In this document: positions 48,784 through 61,864 of the stretch, one piece after another | Layout of the letters: the number at the start of each line of letters is the position of its first letter | Numbering within the stretch: the stretch's first letter is position 1 | DNA from: Zonotrichia leucophrys gambelii | Taxonomy: Eukaryota > Chordata > Aves > Passeriformes > Passerellidae | DNA: 64,000 nucleotides | Assembly: GCF_028769735.1 (NCBI RefSeq) | Contig: NC_088170.1 | Location: 61,227,585 to 61,291,584, forward strand | Direction of reading: 5' to 3' | Notes under the pieces: model-generated | Told to the model about the DNA's origin: nothing | The model's database searches: none | Seen by the model: the letters and a program-made list of their open reading frames with translations, nothing else | Made by a program: the position numbers and the translations under genes

Positions 48784-51060
48784 CTATTTTATTTGATGGT
48801 GTACTATTTCATTTACATCCATGAGTGATGTTTGTCTTTCACAGACTGGACTCCTGGCTGAGAAGCTCCAGGCACTCTTGGCAGGTGTGAGGCTGACTGC
48901 TTGGGGTGCCATGGGGAGGGGGTGGCTGTCACCCTGAAGGGCACAGCAATGAGCCCACAACAGTGTCTGCAACTGTGAAAAGAGACAACAATTATTGTAT
49001 CTTTTGCAGTTTGGTTTCAACACATTGGATTTATTCTCTGTCAGCCTACATTCACAGCTTCATTCTACAGAAAAGTTTTCACCAGCTCATCCTAAATACA
49101 CCTCTACCCTTCTGAATCAAACATTTTTGAGATGTTCAAAGGCAAGAATTACACATACCTTAGAAACCTCAAGTGTTGATCGATCTTGAGCTTAACAATC
49201 TGGGTTTAAAGATTTCATTTGGAGTTTACTGAGTTGTAAATTTATTCTGAAGTGTATTTTCACAAAAAAATACTCCTTTAAACATCTGCCTTCTTATCTC
49301 AATTGCAATCAAAAAGGTTTTGGATCAGTATTCTCTAAATATGCAAACAAGCTGATGGGTGGGATTTTGTCTGTTTACAACACGCCACTGCAATCCTGCA
49401 TCTGTGAGTCAGCTGTGACATTCTGCAATTGATCCTGGGACAGAACCTTAAAAGGCCTGTTAGTTTTTGCACTGTTGCACAAATATTCTAAGATACTTGA
49501 AATCCCTACATCTCATCTCTGCATTCCAGTGCAGTGCATACAAAACAATTGTGCCAACACTGCTGTATCCATGTGAATAGCAAGGAGACAGTTTTCATAG
49601 ATCAGGGTAGAAATATGGGTCCCCAAAAATTAAAATTATCCCGAGATGCAGTACTGTGTTGAGGGCTATGGGGCAGTGCCAGGATGCCACCAAGCCTGAG
49701 GACTTTGACATTTGCAGGGTTTTCAGTGACACAGAGGTGTGCAGAGCCCAAGGGCCTGGCCAATCTGCCCATTTCCTTGAGAGCTCAGAAACCCAGACCT
49801 GAGATATGGGAAAATGACAGATGGAGACAAGTGAGAGGGCAAAGCTGGCCTCCAAACACATCATATTGCAGAAAGTTGCAATTCAAACACTCAGACTGCT
49901 CTGAGGAAGCTGCTTTAGTGCTCTGGAGCAGCTGTCTTGTATTTTATTGGACATAAACTCCTTTTGCAAATATGGTGAAATGCTCTCTTGTGACATCTGT
50001 CTTGGTTTGAGAGAGATTATCAACAATAGCTGGCGAGAGCTGCGTGCAGCTGAGGACAGAAGGCAAAAAGATATCTTTTGCAATCTTTCAAGAGCATTTT
50101 GCAATGATCCGGACAATTTAAAACTGAGATCCATTGGCCTCTTATCCTCTCTTACACTGAGTGAGGGGTCCCCAGTTTCTGTTTCCGTTTTACTCTGCAG
50201 TTTCAGAGAGATACCCATATTTATATGCCTCTCCAAGTAAACATTCACAGCTGCCACTAAAGAACTACAGGAGAGAAAAATACCCTGCTTTCAAGTAGAA
50301 CTATTGCTAAACTAAAAACATGAGAAAGGGTAAGTCCCAAAAGACTGATACTTTATGGCTCAGTCATGAAGTAAATCTCATAAAATACAAAGGGTGTTGA
50401 AAGCTTATGGGATATTTCCTGTCTCAGTGTGGTTGTCTCTTGAGATAACTCTTCCAAAAGCATCTACTTTATGCATGAAATAGAAAAATTTATTTACACC
50501 TATTTCTGCGCTCACTTTTAAGCACAGTTATTTTTATGAGCTTTTCTTCAGTCTAATAAACCTCTAACTTTTAGACAACCATGTAATTTATAAAATCAGT
50601 ATTTTGATGTGGGGTTGAGGTGTGTGTGTTTGTGCTCAATTTGGTAAATGAAAAAAGGAAGTAGTTTTATTTTTGTATTGCACTAAAGGGAAGGGAGCAT
50701 TTTGAGTGATTAAAGTCCTTCAGTTCACATCTGTGAAGCTTCTGTATGAGATGAGCTGTTCTCCAAGATATACCTGTGAGTTTAACACAAAGAGTTGTAA
50801 TAAACATACTACATGTACACATGGCAATATAAGCAGCTCATCATTTACAGCAACATTTCTACCCTGCAATTAAGGAGGAATTCAGTTGAACTTTCAGACT
50901 TCCATTTTGTTCTATCTCACCAAAACAACTTAATCCAACTGAATAACTGAATTTTATATGCTGTTTCTCTTTCCTGTAACCAGAGGATATGGGGCTTTTT
51001 TTGACTTGTTTGGTTTGGGGTTTTTTGTTGCGTTGTTTCTTTTTTTAAAAGCAAATAAAA
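48784..51060. other. Gene-free stretch
   Basis: 49595-50260 contains overlapping open frames on both strands (about 90-124 codons) in a GC-balanced patch. The reading near 49997-50060 (cttggtttgagagagatt, gctggcgagagctgcg) faintly resembles LTR-type sequence, but no borders are visible. No domain recognised, so no gene call. Confidence 0.35.
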
Positions 51061-51061
51061 A

Positions 51062-51062
<1 letters not shown>

Positions 51063-51096
<34 letters not shown>
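51063..51096. repeat. CA microsatellite
   Basis: About 17 uninterrupted CA units. Frames through it give Thr/His or Val/Cys runs and are artefacts. Confidence 0.97.
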
Positions 51097-51098
<2 letters not shown>

Positions 51099-51099
51099 G

Positions 51100-54000
51100 A
51101 TTGTAAAGTATTTCTTAAATTACCAACTTGCCTGCTTGGACAATTTTTCCCCCCATAACTCAACCTATCTTCAAAATATTATTCTTGTTGCTGTGAGATT
51201 TCAAAGCTATATGGAATTAACAAGCAAGAAAAGTAATGAGCTGATAGTTCTGCATGCAGACACAAACACTGAAGATAAACTGTAGTAAATACACATTTCT
51301 GAGATAATGTTTCTATCAAATTTTCTATTTGTTTATTGAGAGGGTGGGTTTACATCTAAGTATCATGGAGATTTTTATACATCTGTGTAACAATCCTGGT
51401 TTATTTCATCACCTCTGTGGCTATCATTTAGGAAAGACAGAGTTCAGAGGCACTGTAAACATCCCATTGCAGGGCACAGCTCACTCCTCTCTGATATGAG
51501 CCAGCAGAAGGCAGTGTGAGGTTTTAAAGCCATGTACTTAATACAGGTTCCTACTTGATAAGAGATAAGAGATTTGGGAGTTCTTTCATCCTTCTGGGAG
51601 GCAGGATTTAGTGTACACTAACAGAGTGCCAAAATTATAGCTACACCTTTGGAGTGCTGCTTTCTTGTTCAAAAGGAGCTGCCAGATCCCAAACATTTCC
51701 TGCTTTGCTCCTTATAACAAGCCAGTGCTGCCTCTAGTAGCTGCAGAGTGACTGGGGAACTGCAGATGTGATGTTTGGAAAAAAGTGGTGCAGAGGATGA
51801 ACAAACAGGCCAAATGATGTTCAACTTCGTCACAGCTTAAGACCTTCCGTGCTCAAATAAATCTTTGGTCTTCCAACTGCTTTTCCTTATGGGGTATAAT
51901 CATGCCTTAGTGTTCTCAGCTGCTCAGCATTTTAAGTTGGTTTCCATAAAGCCTGCATTTTAAGCATTCATAGGCAATTCTTCTCATGAAAAATTATTGC
52001 TTTTAAAGCAGAGGGCAAAGGCAACATTTTCCAAGGTTGCTGGCTGCTAGAAAGATGGCCATTAAAATAAAGCATTCCTACTGCAAAACTGCTTTTTAAA
52101 TTAAAACCAATTCTTTCAAACTACTAGTCTTGCGAGAATTGGGAGTTTGATGACTGAGCCCTAAAACAATAAAAATGAAGGATAATCAGAGCTCAAGAAG
52201 TCCAGTGACAACATATAGCAAAGACAGAGGGTGACTGATGAAAGGAAAAACTTAACAAGCAAGCCTAAGTGTCTTTTTTATCTTCCTATTTTACTTCTAA
52301 TGAAGACATCCCCATTAATCAGATCCCCAGGCCATGAAGCTGAGAGAGCTGAGACGTGGGAAGTGCAAGCAGGAGCTGTGTCTCCATGAGCATCCCAACA
52401 TGGGGCAGCAGTCAGTGGCTGCAGGCTCCAGGGAAGCCTGGGAGAGGCTGGGCATGGAGAGGGAGTGAGGGCAGGAGGCTGAGCCCCAGGACCCAATACC
52501 TGAGTTCAGTGCACCCCTGAGCAAAGCCAGAGCTTATCACCAACTGCCCCTACGAGTCCCTCACCTAAAACAAGAGGACATTGGTACTGCTGGACTCTGG
52601 GAACATACAACAGTCCTCTAAATTTAAATTTTATTCACACTGCTAAAAATATGGAACGGCTGCTGCAATCCTGCTAGCAACAGATGAGGTAAAATTGCTC
52701 CTGAAGCAAGCAGAGTCTTTTCTGCCCCGAAAAGAAAACAAACTATTCCTGCTTGCTTGTATAGGCTTCTCTAAATCTCCTTACCATCAGGCCAGGTTGT
52801 TTTCCCAAGATCCCTTCTCTGTCTGCACAAGAATTTCTCATCTCCACCCAGACAGCTCTGAGACAGGTTCAGCTAGTTACTTCTCTTCTGGAAACCATGG
52901 AGTACCAATTTTGTTTCATTTTAGATCAACAAGTGATCTATGTGCAAGAAAAAGTGACTGGCCCTGAATTTTTCCCTCCCATCTCTGCACTCATTTTGTG
53001 TGCTTGCAGAGGGGGCAGGAAGACGCACACAACTTCCATTACATTTGTAGGTGTCACACACACAGAGTTGTACCCAAACTTAACTCCTTTCTGGGCAGAA
53101 AGCTTCATTCTGTGCAATTTAAACTACTTAAACAAATTCTTAATCATAAATATAATTATTTATTAGTTGTGAAATCTGTTTCCAGCCTTACACAGGCAGA
53201 GATTTGCCAGTCAAAAAACCCCCTGGAACTTTATTGACTTGTTATTGCTAGCTGGATCCATATGTGCTTTTGCATAAAGGGATGAGGTGGTAGAAGAAAA
53301 ACACACTTTTTTATTCCTTGTAGCTATTCTTTCATATCTCCCACATATTAATATGAAATTAACATTTTACAGAAGAATGTGTCGTTTTCTCTATGCTAGA
53401 CACCCTTGTTGCTTTGCTAACGTTTTGCCATATGGTTTTCTAAACTTAAAACTTACAAAAAATTCATGTTTATTTTATAACTTGGAATTCATATGAAATA
53501 TTTGATATAAATACTAAACAACAACATAAATAAGCTGTTCTGCATGTTTTGGAACAATGTAAAAATTATAATAATGCAAAATAAGAAGTAGAGTGTTTTA
53601 TTCAAGGCTGTAAAATCAACAGGCATTTTGTAGCTGAGATTTTGTTCCATTTGTGCAGACAATGAATGTTTGTATATTTTAACTTAGACTTGACAATGTG
53701 ACCATTTTGACAGGAAAAGTAATTAGAAAACAGAGGTAAAATACTGAGAACAAATGCTATTGTAAAAAGCCCACTCACTACTGAAGTTAATGGGAAGCTA
53801 AGACACTACTGAATGGCACTGCAGAGGTGTTTTGAAATCATAGAATTAATTTGATTTGTTAGCAAATTATTATCACTGGAAATTGTATTTTAAGACAGAA
53901 AACATAAAGTGTTATGTCAGGAGGATTTCTTTGAGAAGTGTTTTGCAAGATCCAATAAAAGAAGTGAGTTCCAGTGGAAACATTTAACTTTCCTGTTGGG

Positions 54001-55465
54001 TACTCTCAACAACAACAGACATTTTTTCCTAGATTCTTGCAGGAACAAATATTTCAGCAGCAGGAATGTAATTTCTTGTGAAGGGATATCTCTACTTTGT
54101 AGAAAGACAGAATTCTACAAACAAATTACTGGGAAAGCCTATAGGTATAAGAGAGATTTATGGACTTTTCCAGTTTGTAGACTACAGGGATGGCTGAAAT
54201 ACTATCCCTAACATCCAAAAGCAAATTAAATTTATTAAGAAATACTAGTGATAAAAATTAATGTCTTGATGGAAATTCAAAGGATTTCTATGATTGTAGC
54301 TACTTCTAAGCAATTGATTTTCCAAGATTCAATGCTGGATGAAACAGAAAAATATTTAATATCATGAAATTAAAATTATTTTGTGTTTAAGGGAATCTAT
54401 ACTCAGTATTTTCAGGTACAAACACCTAATTTCAGCCATGAAAATTGCTTCTATTGCTGGCAGAAGTGAATACCTGGCTGCAGGCATGGGGGGAAGGGCA
54501 GGGCCCAGGCGATGCCTCCTCAGTCTTGCTGGTGAAGGGGAAACACATGAGAAGGAGCAGATGGTCCTGCAATCAATACCCTGTGCAACTGCTGTCATCA
54601 AAAGGGGTTTGGCTTTTAAAAACACAGGATCTTTTGTGAGGATTGAGGACTGTTAGGGAGAGATGGGGTCCAGCTGACAAAGCCAGACAAGAGGGTGTTT
54701 GTTCACATGATGACCTCACCTGAGGTGAGGTGTGCTTTAACCGAGAAATCGTGAGGGTTGGAAATAGCAATCCATGGGAGGCAGCTCTGAACTGGGTGGA
54801 AAGCAAAGGGGAAATGTGGCAGGGACAAGAGATGCTTCAGAATCAATTGGAAAGGTAAAGAGATGTCAGCTTTAAGAGTATGTAAAGACCTGCAACATGC
54901 GGAGGAAGCAGGAGAAAGCAGAGCTCTGCATGGAGTCACTAAAATACTGAAATAACTGAGACAGGGTGGAACAGCTTGCAGAGCTGGAGGGAGCAACAAG
55001 ATGGAGCAAGCAAGAAAAGGTGGGCAGGGAAGTCAGGGAGAAGGGGTTGCTCACTGTGTGAATGTGCAGCTTGCATTTATGGAGCTCTTCTGAGGGATGA
55101 ATGCCCAGCTGGTGGAGAGCCTGAGGGTTAGGAACAGGCTGGGAAGGCAGACACTGTGATGGGCTGTTGTCACAGACCCTGTGGTTATGGTGAAGAAATG
55201 CACAAAGATTTCTTTAAACTTAAGGGTATTTCTGGTCACATCCCCTAGTGCTCATGGGGAACTCAGCCCAAGATCTGCTGGGTGGGAGGCTGTGGAACAC
55301 AACCAGTCAGTGCTTTCTGAGCATTCTCTGAGCATAACTTCTCAATACAGGCAGTGGATGGGGCTGACCAGATCTCCCAGGCATCTGCTCTTGGTCAAAG
55401 CATTCAGGGAAGACCATCAAGCAGCAGCAGAGCTTTCATTGGGAGATTGATTAATTCATAACTGA
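51100..55465. other. Gene-free stretch
   Basis: 52290-52560 and 54470-55160 are GC- or purine-richer without CpG islands and carry only overlapping chance frames. The rest is AT-rich. No repeat family recognised until the CR1 tail at 55466. Confidence 0.45.
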
Positions 55466-55608
55466 TTCAATGTCCATTCTGGGAGGGTTCCAAGACCTGA
55501 GCAACCTGGTCTGACCCTACAGCTAACCCTGCTTGGAGTAAGAGGTTACACTAGGGACTTCCTGAAGTCTCTTCCCATCTGAATTGTCCTATGATCCTAT
55601 AATTGTCT
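55466..55608 (+). repeat. CR1 LINE 3' end fragment, sense orientation
   Basis: Reads in the sense direction of an avian CR1 tail: ctgaccctacagctaaccctgcttggag, gaggttacactagggac, gtctcttcccatctgaatt, and a terminal octamer-like cctatgatcctataattg. It is the only CR1 in this window clearly on the + strand, 5'-truncated and diverged. Confidence 0.75.
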
Positions 55609-56766
55609 GAAAAACAACTTGCACAGATGTATCATTAAAGCCAGTTCACAAATATCCCCGTTCACTCAGCCAAACCAAATACTGTCTGTTTACCAAAGAG
55701 GTGAAGCTGGCAGAAATAAGGGTCATAGTTTCAGGTTTCTACACCATGACAACCTGGGTCAAAAGCACAGTAAAACATTGAGTTATATCAGTCAATTGGT
55801 GCCTGATGACATACGTACAAGGGAGAAACCATTGTTTAACAGTTTACAGATGTCATGAAATAATTAATTTGAAGAAATATAGAGTAAACACCCTTACTGG
55901 GGATGACTAAAAATCTGTATTAGTCTTACCAAGGTTAAAACATCAATGAAATAGGTACTTTTGTATGAGGTCTGCTAGAAGTAAAGTTGAGTGTGATTTT
56001 GACTTTATTTATAAATGTAATTATTTAATTTTACGAAGAGAGGAGATATATTAGAAGCAGAACAATAAATCCTTTCAAGATTCATATTTGCCAGCATGGG
56101 TTAAAATAATTTTCTGAGGATCTTTTTTGATATTTTAATTTGAAATGCATTGAGGAATTGAAAAAATTTAGTTCTGCTTGTGCCAATTCACATCCAGTTC
56201 TGAACTTTGTCTTCTTTCCCTCTGAATTTTGTCTTAACCCTTTGAATAAAGCTTTTCCACTTTAGATAGATTTTTATGGGAATGCATAAGCAGTCATTTG
56301 CTTTCTCTTGGAAATCCTCATCAGTCTGTCTGTAAAGGAATATTCACAATGATGCCACAATGTGAATGAGCAACGAGGCAATTAGAAATGAGGAGTGGAT
56401 ATTTGTGTGTAGTAGATGGTGGTTGCTCTCCTGATGGCTCTGACACACTGAGCCTCCCTTTGCTGAGGTGCCCTCAGCCCCTCCAGCCAATGCAGTGCAC
56501 AGGCTGAGACTGCCACAGTGCTACAATCTCTACACAATTCTGATTTCTCATCTGCTCATACAGCAGTGCCAATGACTGAGAAAATCTAGAAACAGGCCAT
56601 TTTCTTGGGAAGGAGTGTACATAATTTCCTTAGCATTTTAGATCTTGGATGGTTTTCCTTTCTAAAAGATGCTTTGTTTTAGCCACACCATACTGGTCTC
56701 ATGAAGGTGTAATTTGACCAGCAATAATGAGCTGGCCCTCTCCAGGAAGACAAGAGCCTTTACAGT

Positions 56767-56787
56767 AAAAAAAAAAAAAAAAAAAAA
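56767..56787. repeat. Poly(A) tract
   Basis: Twenty-one consecutive A. No processed gene copy is recognisable before it. Confidence 0.95.
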
Positions 56788-57947
56788 GGGTCACTGGAAT
56801 TCTAGAATTTATTCAGAGGTTTAAGTGAAAAGAAAATGTTTGGCAAAACACTCAGGAAGTGAGTTCCATGTTCCATGCAACCTCCCAAGAAGAAAACATC
56901 AAAATCAAACCATGTTAACTAATATAATGCACCATAATATACCTTCATTTCATTTCTCATTTTTGTTCTCTAGTTTATAGACAAACACAGCTGTTTCTGT
57001 GATGCTAAACAAAAGACAGCTTTATTATAACTAAATACATCCCAGATGGGAGTGTCTCCTTGCAGTAAATTACACACTTAGTGCATGGTTTTGAAGAGAC
57101 TTCTTTCAGAGATGCTGCTCATTCAGAAGGGTTTCTCTCTGGGCTGTAGAGCAGATATATAATATATACCAGTGCACCTACAGTCTTGTTCTGCAGCTCA
57201 AGACTTAAAACACTGTGTTTGGTAGGGAATGCTGCTCAGCTATATTACAGAGTGAAGTCCTCTATCTACTCTGAAAATCACAGCAGATAGAAACTTTGAA
57301 AAATTCCATTTAACTAAAACCTTGAACAGAGCTAAAAGAATAACTGTTTTAATCTTTAACAAAGTAATGCAAATCTGGAACATAAAGAAACTTTCCAAGC
57401 CAGGTAATACTTAAAGAAGTTGGCTAATTCATCCCAACAAACTTTCAGTTTCTACTGAACATGTGGCTATTTTTTCTGGAAAATTACTATGCGTCTTCTT
57501 GGAAGAATTTCCTGCCTGAACAATAAATACACAGCTCACAGCACGGTAAGATTCAAGTAGGAAAAGCAAAAAAATATATAAGACATAAAGAGAGAAACCA
57601 CCACTAGGTGGCAAAATGGTGTTTTCAAAGCAATGACATCGGGCTCCGGGTTCATTGATGCGGTTTTTAGAAACTTGTGCCCAAAGAGGGGTGGTTAGAC
57701 ATAAGTAGTGCATCATAATGTCGCAGTGTGTTTCACTTTGCTGGAAAACAACCACGGGTTTGTAGCCTGACTTCACACTGCTGCTGGTAGGGTTTCTCCT
57801 AGCCAGTCTTTGGCAGAAGTCAGTAGTCAGTGCCCGCTCCTATGCAAGCCCAGTTTCCAGTTTCATTTCCACCTGACATACCAAGTTTGATGAGACAGCT
57901 AATCCCTTACAGCATAGCATTGCAGAATAATTGAAGGATTTTCTTAC

Positions 57948-58003
57948 ATTTCATCTTGTCTGGCACACAATAGGACAGGAGCCACTGTGACCTCATAAGA
58001 ATT
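57948..58003 (-). other. Small minus-strand exon-like block
   Basis: On the minus strand, acceptor cctgtttcatacttgcag lies right of 58003 and donor AAAT/gtaaga lies left of 57948, bracketing 56 bases. Two frames are open; one reads NSYEVTVAPVLLCARQDE and leaves two bases, matching the entry phase of 18327-18377. The donor is only moderate. Distances of 40 kb to the next block make the chain speculative. Confidence 0.2.
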
Positions 58004-59510
58004 CTGCAAGTATGAAACAGGTGAGATGGAGAGAAGAGCCAGTTCCCATGTAAAAGTAAAGCCTAGGTAAAATTTTAAAGATGCTATGAAATAAAATATA
58101 AAAAAGTTTTGGCACTACCAGATAGAAAAGAGATTTTCCCTGCCAGCTGAGATGGGATATGGTGCTGTATGCTGCTGTGAGCATCCATCAGCCCACGGAA
58201 ACAGGCCTGTAATGTGCAAACAGTGCAAACACTGCACTGCAGGAAAGGATAATACCACTGCAGTTAATATCTAATCTCAAATGAAAATAGGCATTGTGGG
58301 ACATCCTTGAACACACATCCTTGTGTAAGGCCACAGGACTCACCACTGCCTCTTACTCTTTTCTCTTGGCTTTTAGTTGCCATGGTGATGGAATAACTTT
58401 TTCTCTGCAGCCAGTCGTCCAGCCAACACTAAATCTGTTCCCACCTCCTCCTTTACAGCATGCCCTGTCCACTTCACACTTGTCTGTTCTCTTCTTCTCA
58501 GTCTGTATTAGTCTTGAACCACTCTATTCCCTCTTCCCCAAAATAAATTTGCCCTTATAAACCTGCCTTGGCTGCAGACCTTATAAACCTTGCCTGGCTC
58601 CCCAAAGAAATACAGGATTTAACAGACCCCAAACTGCAGAGTATCCGCAAAGGGAAAAGTCTACTACAACTGCTGCAAATCAAACAGGGGCTAAGCACAG
58701 CTTGCTTTGCCTCTGAGCCTTGTTTCATTCCCCAAAAAGTTAATATTTAAAGCAAACAGCATAATTTGAGTGCGCTCCAGGACGGGCCATTCCCTGGCTG
58801 TCGGTGAGCCAGCGATGTGCAGCAGCTGGGACCAACCCGGCCCAGTCTCAAAGGCAACTTCAGTCCCAGACAGCAAAAGCTCAACATCTTGTCTAAATTA
58901 TTTCCATCCTGCTGTGCCCTGACAAATCAACACAGTGTGCTCAAGTGAGGAAATAAAATGAAGAGTGTGGTCCCCAAGGGCATCTCACAATAACACCCTC
59001 AGCCCTGTGCTGCAGCCTTCACAGGCACTGCTGGTCAGCCTTGTGTACACCCACCCGGGGTCACAGCCAACATGTAGTCCATGAAGTCATGGAATTGGGT
59101 TATTAATGGATGAACAGATGTAAACCAGAAATATGAAATCAACATGAACTGGAAGGAAAATGGGAAAAAAATCAAATCTCTAAATATTTCCCTATACTTA
59201 CTGATTTAAATTTTATATTGGAAGATCATAAATGTTCAAATTCTCACAAAGGTATCATAGTTATGTTGGCTGACTTTTGTGCCTTTAGTTTATACTATAA
59301 TTATCTCACAATGAACTTTTTAATTAATATTTGATTCTATAATTATAGGCTTCACTGGAAAATTCACTTTCTATTTACAACAGAAAATAAATGCTGTTTG
59401 GGAGGAGGAAATGTCGGGCTGAGGCTATATGTTCTCTTAGTGACTAGCAGGTATGCTATGTGATATTTGCCTGTCTTAATTTGAGCTAAAGCCTCATTCA
59501 GAGACCATTT

Positions 59511-59680
59511 TCATAGAATCAGAATGGTTTCAGTTAAAATGGACCTTAAAGACCATCTAATTCCAAACCCCCTGCCATGGGCAGGGATGCCTTCCACTAG
59601 ACCAGGTTGTTCAGAACTCCATCCAACCTGGCCTTGAACACTTCCAGAGTTGGGGCAGCTGAAGCTTTTCCAGGCAAAAC
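59511..59680 (-). repeat. CR1 LINE 3' end fragment
   Basis: Starts tcatagaatcagaatggttt, then ggaccttaaagaccatctaattcc, ccctgccatgggcaggg, ccactagaccaggttgttc, ccatccaacctggccttg and aacacttccagagttggggc. This is the full order of an avian CR1 3' end in reverse complement and the best-preserved CR1 in the window. Confidence 0.9.
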
Positions 59681-59914
59681 ATTCTGAACAAAATATTAAT
59701 GGATCTAAAAGTAACACTCAACAGGTTTTTTTCTGTTTGGTTTATTTTTTTCTTTTCTTATAATTCCTATATTTTGTAACTCCAAAACTTAAATATACAT
59801 TTGCACAGAAGAGAAACAAGAACCATGTTTGGTCTTTTGAAAAAACATCAGAAGACAGGACCCAGATCAGTAACAATCAGCTTCTGGCTTGATAAATGCA
59901 CATTATTTCTGCAG

Positions 59915-60007
59915 AAATACAATCATTATTATAGGGGTCACAGTTCAGTATACATCCAAAAGCCTTTCCAAGAAGATGAAGAGAGGTTCCATGATTGTGT
60001 AGGGTGG
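59915..60007 (+). CDS. Candidate internal coding exon, 93 bases
   Basis: Acceptor acattatttctgcag ends at 59914. It is followed by exactly 31 codons and a strong donor GTGG/gtaagt at 60008. The frame begins KYNHYYRGHSSVYIQKPF and continues QEDEERFHDCVGW, an acidic/aromatic mix that looks like a folded protein rather than translated AT-rich DNA. Phase 0 at both ends matches the 33011-33082 exon, so the two could belong to one + strand gene with large introns, but nothing between them confirms it. The frame is also open upstream to 59801, so the exon start relies on the splice site. No family recognised. A decoy exon remains possible. Confidence 0.35.
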
Positions 60008-60009
60008 GT

Positions 60010-61695
60010 AAGTCATTTTCATCAGAATTGCCACACTTGCCAGTATGTTCAGGCCAGCGTGTTTCTGGAAAAACAACCCAAACATTGATAAACCCAACAA
60101 GCCCCAGGCAGGTCCGTTCCCTCCCAGGAACAAAGGGATTGCTGTTATTTGCAGAGTACTCACATTACAGAAAATCAAGGGAATGAGAGTGCAATAAAGA
60201 CTTGCACTGGCAGATGCAGAGCTGAATCAGTCAATATTATTGTACATAATTCAGCTAAAAAGTCCCATTTGTAATCTACTGGAAAACCTTCTTAATTAGG
60301 ACATGCTAATGGAAAGTCTGTTCTCTCTTGAGTGGGCATACTGAACAAAAATCTGTTTTCTAAAACTGCCTAGAACATAAAAATTTGAATGAAATAAAAT
60401 ACTGACCTTCCTAAAAAAATACTCACCACTTTACAATTTGGCCTAATATTTTTTTTGATTCTTGTAATCCAAATCAGGCCATATCTTTACAAAGGCTGAA
60501 AATGCAGGTTTCATTCATCTGACCTGACATGGCCTGACCTCTTGTTGCCAGAAGAACATACGTGTGTTATCCTGGAATTATGTTAATAACAAAGAACAGT
60601 GTCTGTGGTGCATTCTGGACACTTCAGTGTCTCATGTAATGCATCATGATTATGACTGGGTGATTTTAGAAGTTGTCTGAGTTTTAGCTCTCTATCAGAG
60701 CAGGCTTACAGGACCCAGGTCTGATTTAGCTGCCAATGGTCACCAGAGGTGAAAAGGTTCTAACTCTTGCTGCCAAAACTGGAACTGTCCGGATGAGAGC
60801 AACCACAGGCAGGTTTTGTGACAAAACAGAGCTGGTCAAACGGGGAGAAAGAATTCTGAAATCACAAATCCAGTATGTAGTGGAACTGAAGCCAGAAGTA
60901 ACTAGCTAACTGCAGCTTAAAATCTTCCCCTTTAGGCTGCGCTGCATTTTGTATGTGCCACAATGCATCCCGCTTCAGCACAGTAATGGACAACTTGGTT
61001 GCCCTTCAAACAGCACATCAGTTAGTACAGACTTCCCATGTGTCTGAAAGTGACTCATAGTCTGAATTATCACAACAAATCATTTTAATAGATATACTTG
61101 TGTTAATAACTAAATGCATACAGCTAATGTAACATTGTACGTTACTTAAAATATTGCTCCTTAGTGTTTTATTAAACAGTTGAATGCTTTCAAAAATTGG
61201 AATGTCAGACTGTCTCATATTGCACCATTTCACAGTTATTTTTAATTAAGCGTTCTGACAGGAGTGAGTATTTACTTTTAAAAATAAGTAAAATTTATAC
61301 TTAGACATATCACAGGCTCAGCATTTCTTACAAACTGATGGGAACCACAAGCTCTGGCAGCTGTTGGTCTGTCCAAGGTCATGAGCAGAGCCTGTTGTTG
61401 GTCCTGTCAGTTTACTGTAAACCCAACACACCTTCCAGGCCACACCTTGCTCACGTGGTTTCTGTGAAGATGACTGATCTGCAGCCTTTTTCAATGCAAT
61501 GTTTGGATTCCTTGTCCCTGTGACTGAAGGGGAACATTACCAAGAGAATTAATGTTAACTCTGATGAACTTGGGATGAAAACCGTCAGAAGAATTTGGTC
61601 TGTTCACACACTTCTGTACTAATTAGAATTGCTTTGAGCAAATGTTGTTTTAATAGAGCTTGACAAGCATGATTTATTTGACAAAACTATTTAAC
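60010..61695. other. Gene-free stretch
   Basis: AT-rich with chance ORFs only. T-tract at 60450-60457. No repeat recognised before the CR1 at 61697. Confidence 0.45.
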
Positions 61696-61696
61696 A

Positions 61697-61862
61697 TTTC
61701 ACAGAATCACAGAAATGACTAGGTTGGAAAAGACCTTTGAGATCCAGTCCAAGCTAACACCACCTTATCAACTAAACCATGGCACTGAGTGCCACATCCA
61801 GTCTTTTTTTAAATACCTCCAGAGACAACAACTCCACCACCTCCCTGGACAGCAGAGGAGGT
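61697..61862 (-). repeat. CR1 LINE 3' end fragment, second subfamily
   Basis: Starts tttcacagaatcacagaaatg, then ggttggaaaagacctttgagatcc, agtccaagctaacaccacc, catggcactgagtgccacatcc and a ctccagagacaacaactccacc block. It is a reverse-complement CR1 tail of a type whose middle differs from the 59511 copy (tcaactaaaccatggcactgag in place of the ccactagaccagg block). Confidence 0.85.
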
Positions 61863-61864
61863 CA

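Larger units (their letters stand above)
55610..59510. other. Gene-free stretch
   Basis: A 21-A tract lies at 56767-56787. 57420-57780 has a 115-codon minus-strand frame with several CpGs and even composition, but no splice sites or domain. 58780-58870 is a short GC-rich patch. The minus-strand exon-like block at 57948-58003 is listed separately. Confidence 0.4.

Noticed and set aside
49883..50257. 124-codon minus-strand ORF and overlapping + strand ORF
   Set aside because: Opposite-strand frames of similar length in the same DNA, with no splice sites and no domain.
50954..51163. Frames with Thr/His or Val/Cys runs
   Set aside because: Translations of the CA repeat.
56767..56787. Poly(A) tail of a processed pseudogene
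   Set aside because: No coding remnant before it and no flanking target duplication seen.
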